DNA from: Vibrio sp. 10N.261.45.E2
GTDB lineage: Bacteria > Pseudomonadota > Gammaproteobacteria > Enterobacterales > Vibrionaceae
DNA: 64,000 nucleotides
Direction: 5' to 3'
Assembly: GCF_002875705.1 (NCBI RefSeq)
Contig: NZ_MCZZ01000142.1
Location: 1-64,000, forward strand
Shown: positions 18,503-29,040 of the stretch, one piece after another
How the letters are laid out: every line of letters begins with the position of its first letter
How positions within the stretch are numbered: the stretch's first letter is position 1
Translations under genes and position numbers: made by a program
Notes under the pieces: model-generated
Seen by the model: only the letters and a program-made list of their open reading frames with translations
Told to the model about the DNA's origin: nothing
The model's database searches: none

Positions 18503-20923
18503 ATGGTAAGTATAGTGATTAAGGAAACTGCGAATAAACAGACCATAAAAGCAATTATTTCGCGTGGCTCTTTAGCTATAGTGCTGTTTCTGTGCCTTTA
18601 TCTCTATGCTAGTTATGTCCTGAAGAACAAAGAGCAGGACATGATTGATCTCCAGCTTAGCCTTTCACAAGCCTATAGCGTTATGCTCTCTGTCAGGCGG
18701 CAGGAACAACAATTTATTTCTACAAGGCAACCAGAAACTCATGAGCTTCTCGATAGAAAGCGAAGTCAGCTAATCGAAAAACTGGCTGAGATCGATGGAA
18801 AAATCGTACGAAGCGACCTAAATATTTCTTTTAATTACGCCAAAGTTATCGAGCATCTCGATGAGTACCACACAGCCTTTTCATTATTAGCCCTTGAGTT
18901 AGTCAGCATGCATGGTCAGGGGGACCAAATTGGGCTCATAGAGAAGCTTAAGAACGCAGCGTTGACACTTGAGCGCTTCGTACATAAAGCAAATAACAAG
19001 CGGCTTGAAGAACTGTTTATAGATACGCAAGATCTCATGTATCAGTTTTTCACTGGCTTTGAGCAGAAAACATTAGATCAGATTGTCGATTCATTGTTCA
19101 AAATCCAATATGAAGTCGAAGAGAATACCCGAACGATTACTGCACTGGCTTCGTTTAATAATTTTAAACGCCATTTTTGGCGATTGCAGCGGGGGTTAAA
19201 GAGTGTAGGGTATAGTTCTGACAGCGGTTTGAAAGGAGAGCTCACGAGCAGCATTTATCATGTTGAAGATGAACTCAACTTGCTGTTCACCGAAACACCT
19301 AAGCGAATCGCAGAGAACCTGATACAGGTAAAGTGGTACCGATATATATCAACAGCCACATTAGGAGGGGTGACTTTACTGGTGCTGTTCTATGTTGTGT
19401 GGCGTGCCAGTCACCTCGAAACTCAGTTAATTGTTTCACAAGAGAAAGAGCGACAGGCTAATCGTGCCAAAAGTGCCTTTCTTGCCAATATGTCTCATGA
19501 GATACGAACACCGCTTAATGGTGTTATTGGTATGTCAGAAATTCTGGCAGAAACTAAGTTATCGCCAGAACAGAAAGACTGCCTTGGAACGATCAACACC
19601 TCTTCTCAAGCCTTACTTATGTTGATCAACGATATTCTCGACCTATCCAAAATAGAATCAGGCAAACTGGAAATTAATCCACATACGACAGACTTAAGAG
19701 AGCTGCTATTTGACAGCGCGACTTTGATCTCCTCTAAAGCTTATCAAAAGCAGATTAAGCTGGAAGTTGAGGTTGATGACGAGCTTCCAGAGTACATTCA
19801 TGTTGATGAGAATAAAGTTCGCCAAGTGTTGATGAACTTTGCTTCAAATGCGATCAAATTTACAGAGCAAGGCTCAATCGTATTCGCGGCTCAACGGCTT
19901 GCATCATTAGAAAAAGAGTATGTGATCGAGTTTTCCGTTCGAGATACTGGTATTGGTATTGCAAAAGATCAGCAAGAACACATTTTCAAAGAGTTTTGCC
20001 AAGAATACACCAATAGCCCCTCTAATATTGTGGGCACGGGGTTAGGACTTAGTATTTCGTCACGTATGGTGGAGATAATGGGAGGCTCGATAGATGTTGA
20101 GTCAGAGAAAGGCGTAGGCAGTTGCTTCCGTTTCCAATTAACGGTGATGCAATCAGAACATTCTGAAACTAAAAAGCGTAAACAGACCGTTGTCTATTAT
20201 TCAGATGCCCCATCGAAGCTTTTACTCGATGATTTGTTCCGCTTTGGTTACTCACCAAAACTAAAATCAATTGAAGCAAATTTGGCGTCAGGTGGCATCC
20301 CAGATATCGCTTTTACAGAAGATATTAATCAAGCTAAAGCACTACACCACCAAGCACCAGAGGTGAAAATCATCATGGTGAAAAATAACCTTAGTGAGCC
20401 GGTGAAGGAGTGCGATTTTGTCTCAGGTTATGTCACTCTTCCTATGCTCGGTTCCCGCTTAAGCAGCATGATGAACTCATTACTTGAAAGGGTGCCGCCG
20501 CCTCAGTCAAAACCAGTAGAAGGGAGCGGACGTCAAAAAGTACTCGTGGTTGAAGATAACCGCGTGAACCAGAAGGTGGTATGTATCAATTTAGATAAGC
20601 TAGGAATTGAGTATTGGATTGCTAATGATGGACAACAAGCCATTGATTTATATCGAGAGCATCATCAAGAAATCGGCCTTGTTTTGATGGACTGCATGAT
20701 GCCGAATGTCGATGGCTTTGAAGCAACGGAGCAAATCAGGCGCTATGAAGAAAGCCTGCAGCTTCAGGCAACGCATATTCTTGCTTTAACAGCTTCAGTG
20801 CTCGATGATGATATTAAACGTTGCTTTGAATGTGGCATGGATGATTATCTTCCAAAGCCATTTAAGCGTGACATGATGCTGCAAAAAATTGACGCACAAC
20901 AGTTTACACACGAGGCTGGGTGA
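18503..20923 (+). CDS. hybrid sensor histidine kinase/response regulator
   Basis: An inner-membrane signalling kinase, 806 residues. TM1 lies at about 17-38, a helical periplasmic sensor region at about 40-275, and TM2 at about 278-298. The HisKA domain has H332 in NMSHEIRTPLNG, followed by HATPase_c with N and G boxes (NFASNAIKF, DTGIGI, GTGLGLSIS). A degenerate receiver-like stretch follows (about 555-660), then a full receiver with phospho-acceptor D730 in LVLMDCMMP and the conserved Lys near 785. It has no HPt domain, so a separate phosphotransfer protein is expected. No partner regulator is adjacent and the signal is unknown. Confidence 0.9.
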   Translation: MVSIVIKETANKQTIKAIISRGSLAIVLFLCLYLYASYVLKNKEQDMIDLQLSLSQAYSVMLSVRRQEQQFISTRQPETHELLDRKRSQLIEKLAEIDGKIVRSDLNISFNYAKVIEHLDEYHTAFSLLALELVSMHGQGDQIGLIEKLKNAALTLERFVHKANNKRLEELFIDTQDLMYQFFTGFEQKTLDQIVDSLFKIQYEVEENTRTITALASFNNFKRHFWRLQRGLKSVGYSSDSGLKGELTSSIYHVEDELNLLFTETPKRIAENLIQVKWYRYISTATLGGVTLLVLFYVVWRASHLETQLIVSQEKERQANRAKSAFLANMSHEIRTPLNGVIGMSEILAETKLSPEQKDCLGTINTSSQALLMLINDILDLSKIESGKLEINPHTTDLRELLFDSATLISSKAYQKQIKLEVEVDDELPEYIHVDENKVRQVLMNFASNAIKFTEQGSIVFAAQRLASLEKEYVIEFSVRDTGIGIAKDQQEHIFKEFCQEYTNSPSNIVGTGLGLSISSRMVEIMGGSIDVESEKGVGSCFRFQLTVMQSEHSETKKRKQTVVYYSDAPSKLLLDDLFRFGYSPKLKSIEANLASGGIPDIAFTEDINQAKALHHQAPEVKIIMVKNNLSEPVKECDFVSGYVTLPMLGSRLSSMMNSLLERVPPPQSKPVEGSGRQKVLVVEDNRVNQKVVCINLDKLGIEYWIANDGQQAIDLYREHHQEIGLVLMDCMMPNVDGFEATEQIRRYEESLQLQATHILALTASVLDDDIKRCFECGMDDYLPKPFKRDMMLQKIDAQQFTHEAG

Positions 20924-20933
20924 CCACTGATTA

Positions 20934-21015
20934 AAAGCAGATGCGGGATTCGCGTAAACGAGATTCGAAAAGATTGAGAGCAGATGAGAGATACGGGTGA
21001 CGAGATGCGAAAAGC
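20934..21015 (+). repeat. interspersed GATTCG repeat, units 4a and 4b
   Basis: Two forward units in tandem, one with GGGATTCGCGTAAACGAGAT, the second more divergent (GAGATACGGGTGACGAGATG). They lie between the kinase stop and the groESL terminator. Confidence 0.8.
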
Positions 21016-21047
21016 AAAAAAAAACGGAGACCGAGGTTTCCGTTTTC
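21014..21047 (-). terminator. groESL terminator
   Basis: On the minus strand, ACGGAAACC / GGTCTCCGT with one mismatch, followed by a long T run (T9). It lies 45 nt past the groL stop. Confidence 0.85.
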
Positions 21048-21091
21048 TAAAGCTTATGTATGGCTCTCTCTGTTACGAGAAAGGGAGATGA

Positions 21092-22762
<1,671 letters not shown>

Positions 22763-22789
22763 TCAATCAGTTCAATGTTATGGGTCGGA

Positions 22790-23080
22790 TTACTCAACGA
22801 TCGCCATGATGTCGTTTTCAGACATGATCAGAACTTCTTTGCCGTCGATTTTTTCAGACTTAGTGCCGTAGCCTTCAGCAAAGATAACAGTGTCGCCAAC
22901 TTTAACGTCCAATGGTTGTACTGAACCGTTTTCTAGAATGCGGCCTTTGCCAACAGCTAGAATGACACCGCGAGTAGATTTTTCAGCGGCAGAACCAGTT
23001 AGAACGATGCCACCAGCAGATTTAGATTCAACTTCTTGGCGCTCAACGATAACTCGGTCGTGTAGAGGACGGATATTCAT
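22790..23080 (-). CDS. groS: co-chaperonin GroES
   Basis: The 10-kDa heptameric lid of GroEL. It has 96 residues, starts [10 protein letters not shown] and includes the mobile loop ([12 protein letters not shown]). The open frame continues upstream, but the ATG at 23078-23080 has AGGAG 8 nt before it and gives the standard length. First gene of groESL. Confidence 0.98.
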   Translation of the reverse strand: MNIRPLHDRVIVERQEVESKSAGGIVLTGSAAEKSTRGVILAVGKGRILENGSVQPLDVKVGDTVIFAEGYGTKSEKIDGKEVLIMSENDIMAIVE

Positions 23081-23149
23081 CGGTCGTATCTCCTGATAAT
23101 TTCCATTTAATATGATAGTTGCCACGATTGGCATGGGTTAAAGAGTATG

Positions 23150-23174
23150 TTGGGGCGATGTGAAAGATCCCAAG
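23150..23174 (-). promoter_or_regulatory. sigma32-type heat-shock promoter of groESL
   Basis: On the minus strand, CCCCCCTTGGGA (-35 core CTTGGGA, 23168-23174), a 12-nt spacer, then CCCCAA (23150-23155), close to the E. coli groE heat-shock promoter, which has CTTGAAG, 12 nt, CCCCAT. It is 70 nt upstream of groS. Confidence 0.7.
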
Positions 23175-23203
23175 GGGGGAAAGGGAAAAATTGTGATCTT
23201 GGT

Positions 23204-23400
23204 AGAGCAGATTCGGGATGCGAGTAAACGAGATTCGAAGAGCTTAAAGAGAAGAGCAGTTACTGGATTCGAGTAAACGAGTAGCGAACCTTCTTTGGCT
23301 TTGCTTTTCGTATCTCACATCCCGTTACCCTCATCTAATTATTTGTATCTGCTCTTCAAGGTCTTCGCATCTCGAATCTCGTTTACTCGCATCTGCTTTT
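23204..23400. repeat. interspersed GATTCG repeats, unit group 5 (two forward, two inverted)
   Basis: Forward units at about 23204-23246 and 23253-23288 are followed by inverted units at about 23304-23356 and 23352-23400. The outer arms are long near-perfect complements, so single strands could form a large hairpin. They fill the gap between the groESL promoter and the MATE gene. Confidence 0.85.
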
Positions 23401-23458
23401 CTTCCCTTCCCGACCACATCTGTTTATCCTACGCTTTTGGTTTCTATCGGCGCTTTAC

Positions 23459-24796
23459 ATGCAAGATAAACACGGGCTCTTAACCGCCCCTATTGAGAGT
23501 ACATTACGTACCATGACCATACCGACCATATTCGGTATGGTGGCGATCTTGATGTTTAACCTCGTCGATACCTTCTTTATCTCACTACTTGGCACACAAG
23601 CCCTTGCGGCGGTAAGCTTTACCTTCCCTATCACCTTTGCGATTAACTGCATCACCATGGGGATTGGCATTGGCCTTTCGACGTGTATTGGGCGCTTACT
23701 CGGTCAAGGCTGCGCACAAAATGCCGCTCGCTTTACCTGTCACGGCTTATTACTCGCGGTACTTCTTGTTGGTTTCACGTCAATACTGGGGCTTGTAACC
23801 CTAGAGCCCATGTTTACCTTATTGGGAGCCGAGCCTGAGTTACTGCCACTGATATCCGAATACATGTCAGTTTGGTATTTAGCCATTCCACTGCTCGTTA
23901 TTCCGATGGCAGGCAACAGTGCGATACGAGCGAGTGGCGATACCAAAACACCCGCCAAGATCATGATGCTGGCTGGCCTAATTAACGGCATTCTCGACCC
24001 GCTGCTGATCTTCGGTTACGGACCTTTCCCTGAGCTGGGGATTCAAGGCGCCGCCATTGCGAGCGGATTCAGTTGGTTTGGCGCGTTGTGTGGTTCACTT
24101 TATGTGTTAACCATACGAGAGAAACTGCTTGCTCCACCCAAGCTAAAAACCATCATCAATGACTGGAAACAGATTTTAACCATAGGCACACCCGCAGCTC
24201 TTTCCAACGCCCTAAACCCACTTGCTGGCGCTATCATTATGATGATGTTAGCCAAACAAGGAACCGAAGCCGTCGCGGCTTATGGTGCTGCTCAGCGAAT
24301 TGAATCCATTCTGATCATTGTATTGATGTCTCTGACCTCAGCCCTCACGCCTTTCATGGCGCAGAACTTTGGCGCAAACAACCCTCAACGCAGTTTTAAG
24401 GCTCTGTTTATCAGTATGCGTTTTGCTGTGTTATTCCAAGGCTTGATCTTTTTAATGATGGTACCGCTAAGCATCCCATTAGCCGCCCTATTCTCTCAAG
24501 AGGAATCGGTGCGAGGTATCTTGTGGCACTACTTGTTAGTCGTCCCATTGAGCTATGGCTTCCAAGGTATCGTGATGATGCTGATCAGCGCCATGAATGC
24601 GATGCATCAACCGCTCAAAGCCTTTCAATGGAGCTTCATGCGTTTGTTTGTCTTTACCTTGCCGTTTGCTTGGGTAGGTAGCCAAATCGATGGCGTCGAA
24701 GGGCTGTTTATCGGCTTAGCCTTGGGGAACATCATGGGTGGTATTTCAGGGTACTTGTTTGCGCTTCGCATAAAAAAAGATACGAGATGCGAGTAA
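23459..24796 (+). CDS. MATE-family efflux transporter
   Basis: A 445-residue inner-membrane protein with about twelve helices in two MatE halves, each starting with a conserved segment (TIPTIFGMVAILMFNLVDT near residue 20 and IGTPAALSNALNPLAG near 240). Family members expel cationic drugs or other solutes using Na+ or H+; the substrate is unknown. No strong ribosome binding site is visible. The final codons (KDTRCE-stop) lie inside an interspersed repeat unit, so the native C-terminus may have been altered by the repeat. Confidence 0.88.
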   Translation: MQDKHGLLTAPIESTLRTMTIPTIFGMVAILMFNLVDTFFISLLGTQALAAVSFTFPITFAINCITMGIGIGLSTCIGRLLGQGCAQNAARFTCHGLLLAVLLVGFTSILGLVTLEPMFTLLGAEPELLPLISEYMSVWYLAIPLLVIPMAGNSAIRASGDTKTPAKIMMLAGLINGILDPLLIFGYGPFPELGIQGAAIASGFSWFGALCGSLYVLTIREKLLAPPKLKTIINDWKQILTIGTPAALSNALNPLAGAIIMMMLAKQGTEAVAAYGAAQRIESILIIVLMSLTSALTPFMAQNFGANNPQRSFKALFISMRFAVLFQGLIFLMMVPLSIPLAALFSQEESVRGILWHYLLVVPLSYGFQGIVMMLISAMNAMHQPLKAFQWSFMRLFVFTLPFAWVGSQIDGVEGLFIGLALGNIMGGISGYLFALRIKKDTRCE

Positions 24797-24832
24797 CCGG
24801 GATGCGAAAAGATTTAAGAGCTTGAGAGCAGA
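24779..24832 (+). repeat. interspersed GATTCG repeat, unit 6
   Basis: GATACGAGATGCGAGTAACC and onward to GATGCGAAAAG. It overlaps the 3' end of the MATE gene and provides its TAA stop. Confidence 0.75.
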
Positions 24833-24856
24833 AAAAGACTAAAAAAGGAAGATGAC

Positions 24857-25339
24857 ATGGAAGACACCACTTACAAAATGTTCTATGACGCACCGATTGG
24901 CAAGATGATCATTGTTAGCAATGGTGTGTCGCTTATTGAAATTGACCATGTAAATCACGAAGAGCTAATGATTAGCAATCCAGATGACCTTTGCCAACTC
25001 GCGACAAAACAGTTGGATGAGTACTTTGCAGGTCAACGAACAGAATTCGATTTGCCATTAAGAGCGATAAAAGGCACTGACTTTCAAAAAGCAGCATGGC
25101 AGGCTCTTACCTCAATTCCTTATGGCGAAACCATCAGTTACGGTGAGCAAGCGAAAAGAATGGACAATCCAAAAGCCGTAAGAGCCGTCGGTGGTGCAAA
25201 TGGTAAGAACCCATTCAGCATTGTTGTTCCTTGCCATAGAGTCATCGGCGCCAATGGGACATTAACCGGCTACACCGGCGGCATGAACCGCAAAGAGTGG
25301 TTGTTGGACTTTGAGCGTTCAGTTTTGAAAACAAGATGA
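24857..25339 (+). CDS. ogt: methylated-DNA--protein-cysteine methyltransferase
   Basis: A suicide repair enzyme that removes alkyl groups from O6-alkylguanine. It has 160 residues with the active-site motif PCHRVIG (Cys126) and the DNA-binding helix segment RAVGGANGKNP. AAGGAAG lies 4-5 nt before the ATG. It has no AdaA domain, so it is the constitutive Ogt type. Its TGA stop falls at the start of an interspersed repeat. Confidence 0.93.
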   Translation: MEDTTYKMFYDAPIGKMIIVSNGVSLIEIDHVNHEELMISNPDDLCQLATKQLDEYFAGQRTEFDLPLRAIKGTDFQKAAWQALTSIPYGETISYGEQAKRMDNPKAVRAVGGANGKNPFSIVVPCHRVIGANGTLTGYTGGMNRKEWLLDFERSVLKTR

Positions 25340-25480
25340 GAGTAAACGAGATTCGGGATATGAAATGCAAAGAAGGAATCTCTTTCTGTTTTTGGCTTTA
25401 TCGCTTTTCGCTACTCGTTTACCCGTATCTCTCATCTGCCTTTTAAGCTCTTCGAATCCCGTTTACTCGTATCTCACATC
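25335..25480. repeat. interspersed GATTCG repeats, unit group 7
   Basis: A partial forward unit (GATGAGAGTAAACGAGATTC) overlapping the ogt stop, then inverted units at about 25399-25440 and 25441-25480. It lies between ogt and the gpmI terminator. Confidence 0.8.
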
Positions 25481-25482
25481 TA

Positions 25483-25516
25483 TAAAAAAGCCCGCACTTT
25501 GAAGTGCGGGCTTTCA
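25483..25516. terminator. terminator of gpmI, probably bidirectional
   Basis: AAAGCCCGCACTT / AAGTGCGGGCTTT with a very short loop; a T run follows on the minus strand. It lies 55 nt past the gpmI stop. Confidence 0.85.
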
Positions 25517-25570
25517 AAATCGTTAAAGCTCAACGTGAACCGCTGAGCCAAACAATTACTTAACTACTAA

Positions 25571-27103
25571 CTACTTAACGATCACATCGCCTGACATCTC
25601 AGCTGGGATTGCGATACCAGACAGAGAAAGCATTGTTGGTGCTAGGTCAGACAGCTTACCGCCTTCTTTGAACTCAACGTCTTTGTTGCCAACGTAGATA
25701 AGTGGCACTGGTAGGTTAGTGTGCGCAGTGTGGATGCCGCCCGTTTCAGGGTTTACCATCATTTCCGCGTTACCGTGGTCTGCAGTGATAAGCAGTTGGC
25801 CATCGGCTTCTTTGATTGCTTCAACCACTTTACCAAGACATTCGTCTAGCGACTCTACGGCTTTAACTGCTGCATCGTAAACGCCAGTGTGGCCAACCAT
25901 GTCACAGTTAGGGAAGTTACAAACGATAGCGTCGTATTTACCGCCTTTGATTGCAGCAACTAACTTTTCAGTCAGCTCTGGTGCGCTCATTTCTGGCTGT
26001 AGGTCGTACGTTGCTACTTTTGGAGAAGCAACAAGTTGACGCTCTTCGCCTTCGAACTCGTCTTCGATACCGCCGTTGAAGAAGAACGTCACGTGCGCGT
26101 ATTTCTCTGTTTCAGAGATACGTAGTTGCGTTTTACCTTGCTTAGATAACCACTCACCGTAGGTGTTCTCTAGAGAAGCCGGTGGGAATGCACAAAGCAG
26201 TGGGATGTCTGCTGCGTATTGAGTCAGCATCACGAAATCGATCGCTGGGAATACGTTACGAGCAAAACCGTCGAAATCAGGCACGAATGCACGTGTGATT
26301 TCACGAGCACGGTCGGCACGGTAGTTCATGAAGATAACCGCATCGCCATCAACGATAGCTGCAGACTCTTCGCCTTCTGCTTTAATTTCAGTCGCTTTAA
26401 CGAACTCATCGTTTTCGTCACGAGCATAAGCCGCTTCTAGGCCAGCTACTGCAGTGTCGAATGTGAACTCAGCTTTTGCTTGAGTCAGTAGGTCGTAAGA
26501 TTCTTGAACGCGATCCCAGTTGTTATCACGGTCCATTGCGTAGTAACGGCCAATAAGCGAAGCCACACGGCCTTTGCCTAGCTTAGCGAACAGTTCTTGG
26601 AAACGTGCAAGTGTGTTTTGTGCGCTACGTGGCGGCGTATCACGACCGTCTAGGAAAGCGTGTAGGTAGATTTTCTCTGCGCCACGCTCTGCTGCCATTT
26701 CAACGGCTGCGTAGATGTGATCTTCATGAGAGTGAACGCCACCTGGAGACATAAGGCCCATGATGTGAACCGCTTTCTCAGCTTTCACCGCTTTATCAAT
26801 AGCATTCACTAGTGTTTCAGTTTGGCCGAATTCGCCATCTGAAATTGACTTAGTGATACGAGTAAGATCTTGGTATACCACGCGACCCGCACCGATGTTG
26901 GTGTGACCCACTTCAGAGTTACCCATTTGGCCATCAGGTAGGCCTACATCTAAGCCAGAAGCCGAGATTAGCGTGTTAGGTTGGTTAGCAATAAGACCGT
27001 CTAATACTGGTGTATTAGCGTTCGCGATAGCGTTGTCTTGGTTGTCTTCACGGTAACCGTAACCGTCAAGGATCACTAGAGCCATTGGCTTCTTAGCTGA
27101 CAT
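25571..27103 (-). CDS. gpmI: 2,3-bisphosphoglycerate-independent phosphoglycerate mutase
   Basis: A glycolytic enzyme interconverting 3- and 2-phosphoglycerate, Mn2+-dependent. It has 510 residues. D13 and S63 (MGNSEVGH, the phosphoserine nucleophile) and the DHGNAE metal-binding segment near residue 440 are present. The start is ATG at 27101-27103 with GAGG 8 nt upstream; six further upstream codons are open but lack support. It is the last core gene before the polysaccharide region. Confidence 0.97.
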   Translation of the reverse strand: MSAKKPMALVILDGYGYREDNQDNAIANANTPVLDGLIANQPNTLISASGLDVGLPDGQMGNSEVGHTNIGAGRVVYQDLTRITKSISDGEFGQTETLVNAIDKAVKAEKAVHIMGLMSPGGVHSHEDHIYAAVEMAAERGAEKIYLHAFLDGRDTPPRSAQNTLARFQELFAKLGKGRVASLIGRYYAMDRDNNWDRVQESYDLLTQAKAEFTFDTAVAGLEAAYARDENDEFVKATEIKAEGEESAAIVDGDAVIFMNYRADRAREITRAFVPDFDGFARNVFPAIDFVMLTQYAADIPLLCAFPPASLENTYGEWLSKQGKTQLRISETEKYAHVTFFFNGGIEDEFEGEERQLVASPKVATYDLQPEMSAPELTEKLVAAIKGGKYDAIVCNFPNCDMVGHTGVYDAAVKAVESLDECLGKVVEAIKEADGQLLITADHGNAEMMVNPETGGIHTAHTNLPVPLIYVGNKDVEFKEGGKLSDLAPTMLSLSGIAIPAEMSGDVIVK

Positions 27104-27150
27104 AGGACTGACCTCGTTCAATTCAAAATAAATCGGTATAAAAACAAATT

Positions 27151-27179
27151 AGCGTAATTTTACTACAGTTTACAGTCAA
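27151..27179 (-). promoter_or_regulatory. candidate sigma70 promoter of gpmI
   Basis: On the minus strand, TTGACT (27174-27179), a 17-nt spacer, and TACGCT (27151-27156). It overlaps a palindrome at 27162-27188. Confidence 0.5.
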
Positions 27180-27188
27180 AACTGTAGT
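27162..27188. promoter_or_regulatory. palindrome at the gpmI promoter
   Basis: Perfect 10-bp inverted repeat ACTACAGTTT / AAACTGTAGT separated by 7 nt, covering the proposed -35 box. This suits a dimeric regulator, but I do not recognise the site. Confidence 0.4.
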
Positions 27189-27816
27189 GGAAGATCAAGA
27201 AACGTCTCAGGTAAGAGGATCGGATATGAAAATAAATGTCATTTGATGGTGACCGATACTTTGTTTCCAAACTAAAGTTCATATAAATAATCCCTGTGAG
27301 CCTAAGTATTAGATGATGGCTACTCCATCAAGTCTGTTTTCTTAGAGCTTTAATGATCGGATAAATCTCACAAGCTTGAGTATTGCCCCCTATACCAATG
27401 CTAGTTTGAAGCATATAAATTCTGACAACTAAAACCTAGCTCTCTATCATAACCAATACCCAGAATGCCGGCCTCCACTCCCAGAGTTAGTGGCAATGCA
27501 CCTTTGGTTAATGAGCAGGTTCGTATGAGTCAAACTAGATCCGCAATAGTTGTGTTGTTGTCATTGTTCGCATGCTCCTTCACCAATCCAAACGTCAGTG
27601 ACTCAGGATTGACTAAGCTTGGTTATGTTATTTCCAGGTCATTGTGTTACTACAAGACTTGGTCATTAGTCTAAATCTTGAATGAAAGCTTAGTCGAACA
27701 GGCCATAAATTGAGATTAAGCTCCCTAAACTTAGGAAAAACCTGCACCTTATAACCTCGCTGCTAACCTTAAATTTTGATACACTCCACCACAAGAAACA
27801 CAACATACGAATTACT
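27189..27816. other. non-coding gap at the start of the polysaccharide region
   Basis: About 630 nt with no convincing gene. A 50-codon frame at 27525-27674 (starting MSQTRSAIVVLLSLFACS, lipobox-like LFAC, with a fair Shine-Dalgarno CAGG 5 nt upstream) could encode a tiny lipoprotein or be a gene remnant. I found no JUMPstart/ops element here. Confidence 0.35.
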
Positions 27817-29040
27817 ATGAAGCTTTATACTATCCAACATTCATTGGCACTTCTTAGCATTCAATTAATCATTACAAGTTGGTGTCTATTCATATACTCT
27901 CATTTACCAAGCACTGTTCTTAACTCTATGATTTTGGTTATGCTTGTATTTTTATTAACTACTTATACTCTTCCGTCAAAAAATAGACTATTTTCAAGTA
28001 AACAGCACGAGTTCATTATTACACTTATAAGTAGTTATGGCGTTTCAGCTCTATTTATTACACTCCTCCGAATAGAATACTCTCGTCCTGCTTTGCTTAT
28101 AGGGGCTGCCTTAACCTTTATTTGGGTCCTCATCTATTATCGTTTACATAAAAAACAAAAAATCACACTATATTCTCTTACCGGTTCAGTAGATAATATT
28201 GACTCACGTTATAAAAATATTACCGTATATCAGTATCAAAAAGAAATATCACTGCTTCAAATCAAAAAAAACTCCGATGGACTAATTACTAACCTTCATA
28301 AAACACACTCAAGAGATACAGCTAAATTCCTTGCCGATTGCGCTCTTGCTCAGATTCCCGTTTATCATTCAGAAGTGATTACAGAGCGCTTAAATAAACA
28401 AGTATCAACCACTCATTTATCCGAAACCACCTTACAGTCTCTCACCCCAAACTCTAGATACTTAAAAATAAAGCCCATATTAGAAGCGGCTCTTATCCTA
28501 TTACTTCTTCCTATAACTCTTATTTTATGCTCTATCATTTCCGCCCTACTTTATATTCAAGACCCAGGAAAATTAATATACACCCAAGCTCGAATTGGAA
28601 AAAATGGTACAAAATTTACTCTGTATAAATTCAGAACCATGTACAATTCAGCATCAATTAAAAGTGCACAATTTGCTACTCAAGAAAAACATCGAATTCA
28701 TTTTATTGGCGCTTGGTTAAGAAAATTTAGATTAGATGAAATACCGCAGTTTTATAATGTACTAAAGGGAGATATGTCCCTAATTGGCCCTCGACCTGAG
28801 CAGCCTGAATTTGTTGAGTCCTACAAACAGAAAATCCCATGTTACAACTATCGCCACACGGTAAAGCCAGGAATAACCGGTTGGGCACAGATAAATCAAG
28901 GATACACCGACAATTCAGAATCAACGCAGACAAAGCTAGGTTATGATCTCTATTATATTAAGCATTACAGCTTCGAGTTAGATTTAACTATCGTAATAAA
29001 AACGATTAGAACCTTACTAACAACAGATGGATCTGCGTAA
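27817..29040 (+). CDS. polyprenyl-phosphate sugar-phosphate transferase (WbaP/WcaJ type)
   Basis: Starts a glycan by moving a sugar-1-phosphate onto undecaprenyl phosphate at the inner membrane. The 407-residue protein has four N-terminal helices (about 10-110), a soluble middle part, a membrane hairpin (about 223-246) and the catalytic bacterial sugar-transferase domain with KFRTM, LRLDEIPQ-like (RKFRLDEIPQ), GDMSLIGPRPE and KPGITGWAQ. It is first in a three-gene AT-rich operon and overlaps the next gene by one base (TAATG). The sugar cannot be told. Confidence 0.88.
   Translation: MKLYTIQHSLALLSIQLIITSWCLFIYSHLPSTVLNSMILVMLVFLLTTYTLPSKNRLFSSKQHEFIITLISSYGVSALFITLLRIEYSRPALLIGAALTFIWVLIYYRLHKKQKITLYSLTGSVDNIDSRYKNITVYQYQKEISLLQIKKNSDGLITNLHKTHSRDTAKFLADCALAQIPVYHSEVITERLNKQVSTTHLSETTLQSLTPNSRYLKIKPILEAALILLLLPITLILCSIISALLYIQDPGKLIYTQARIGKNGTKFTLYKFRTMYNSASIKSAQFATQEKHRIHFIGAWLRKFRLDEIPQFYNVLKGDMSLIGPRPEQPEFVESYKQKIPCYNYRHTVKPGITGWAQINQGYTDNSESTQTKLGYDLYYIKHYSFELDLTIVIKTIRTLLTTDGSA

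Noticed and set aside
23204..23400. Repeat cluster as a CRISPR array
   Set aside because: Units are unevenly spaced, in both orientations and without spacers of constant length, and no cas gene is present.
27465..27674. 69-codon open frame before the WbaP-type gene
   Set aside because: The first part has no start signal. The 50-codon version from 27525 has a fair start and lipobox-like segment but is too short and unmatched to call a gene; noted only in the gap entry.
27189..27816. JUMPstart/ops element before the polysaccharide genes
   Set aside because: I looked for GGCGGTAG on both strands and did not find it; RfaH control from this point is not supported. The promoter of wzm lies outside the window.
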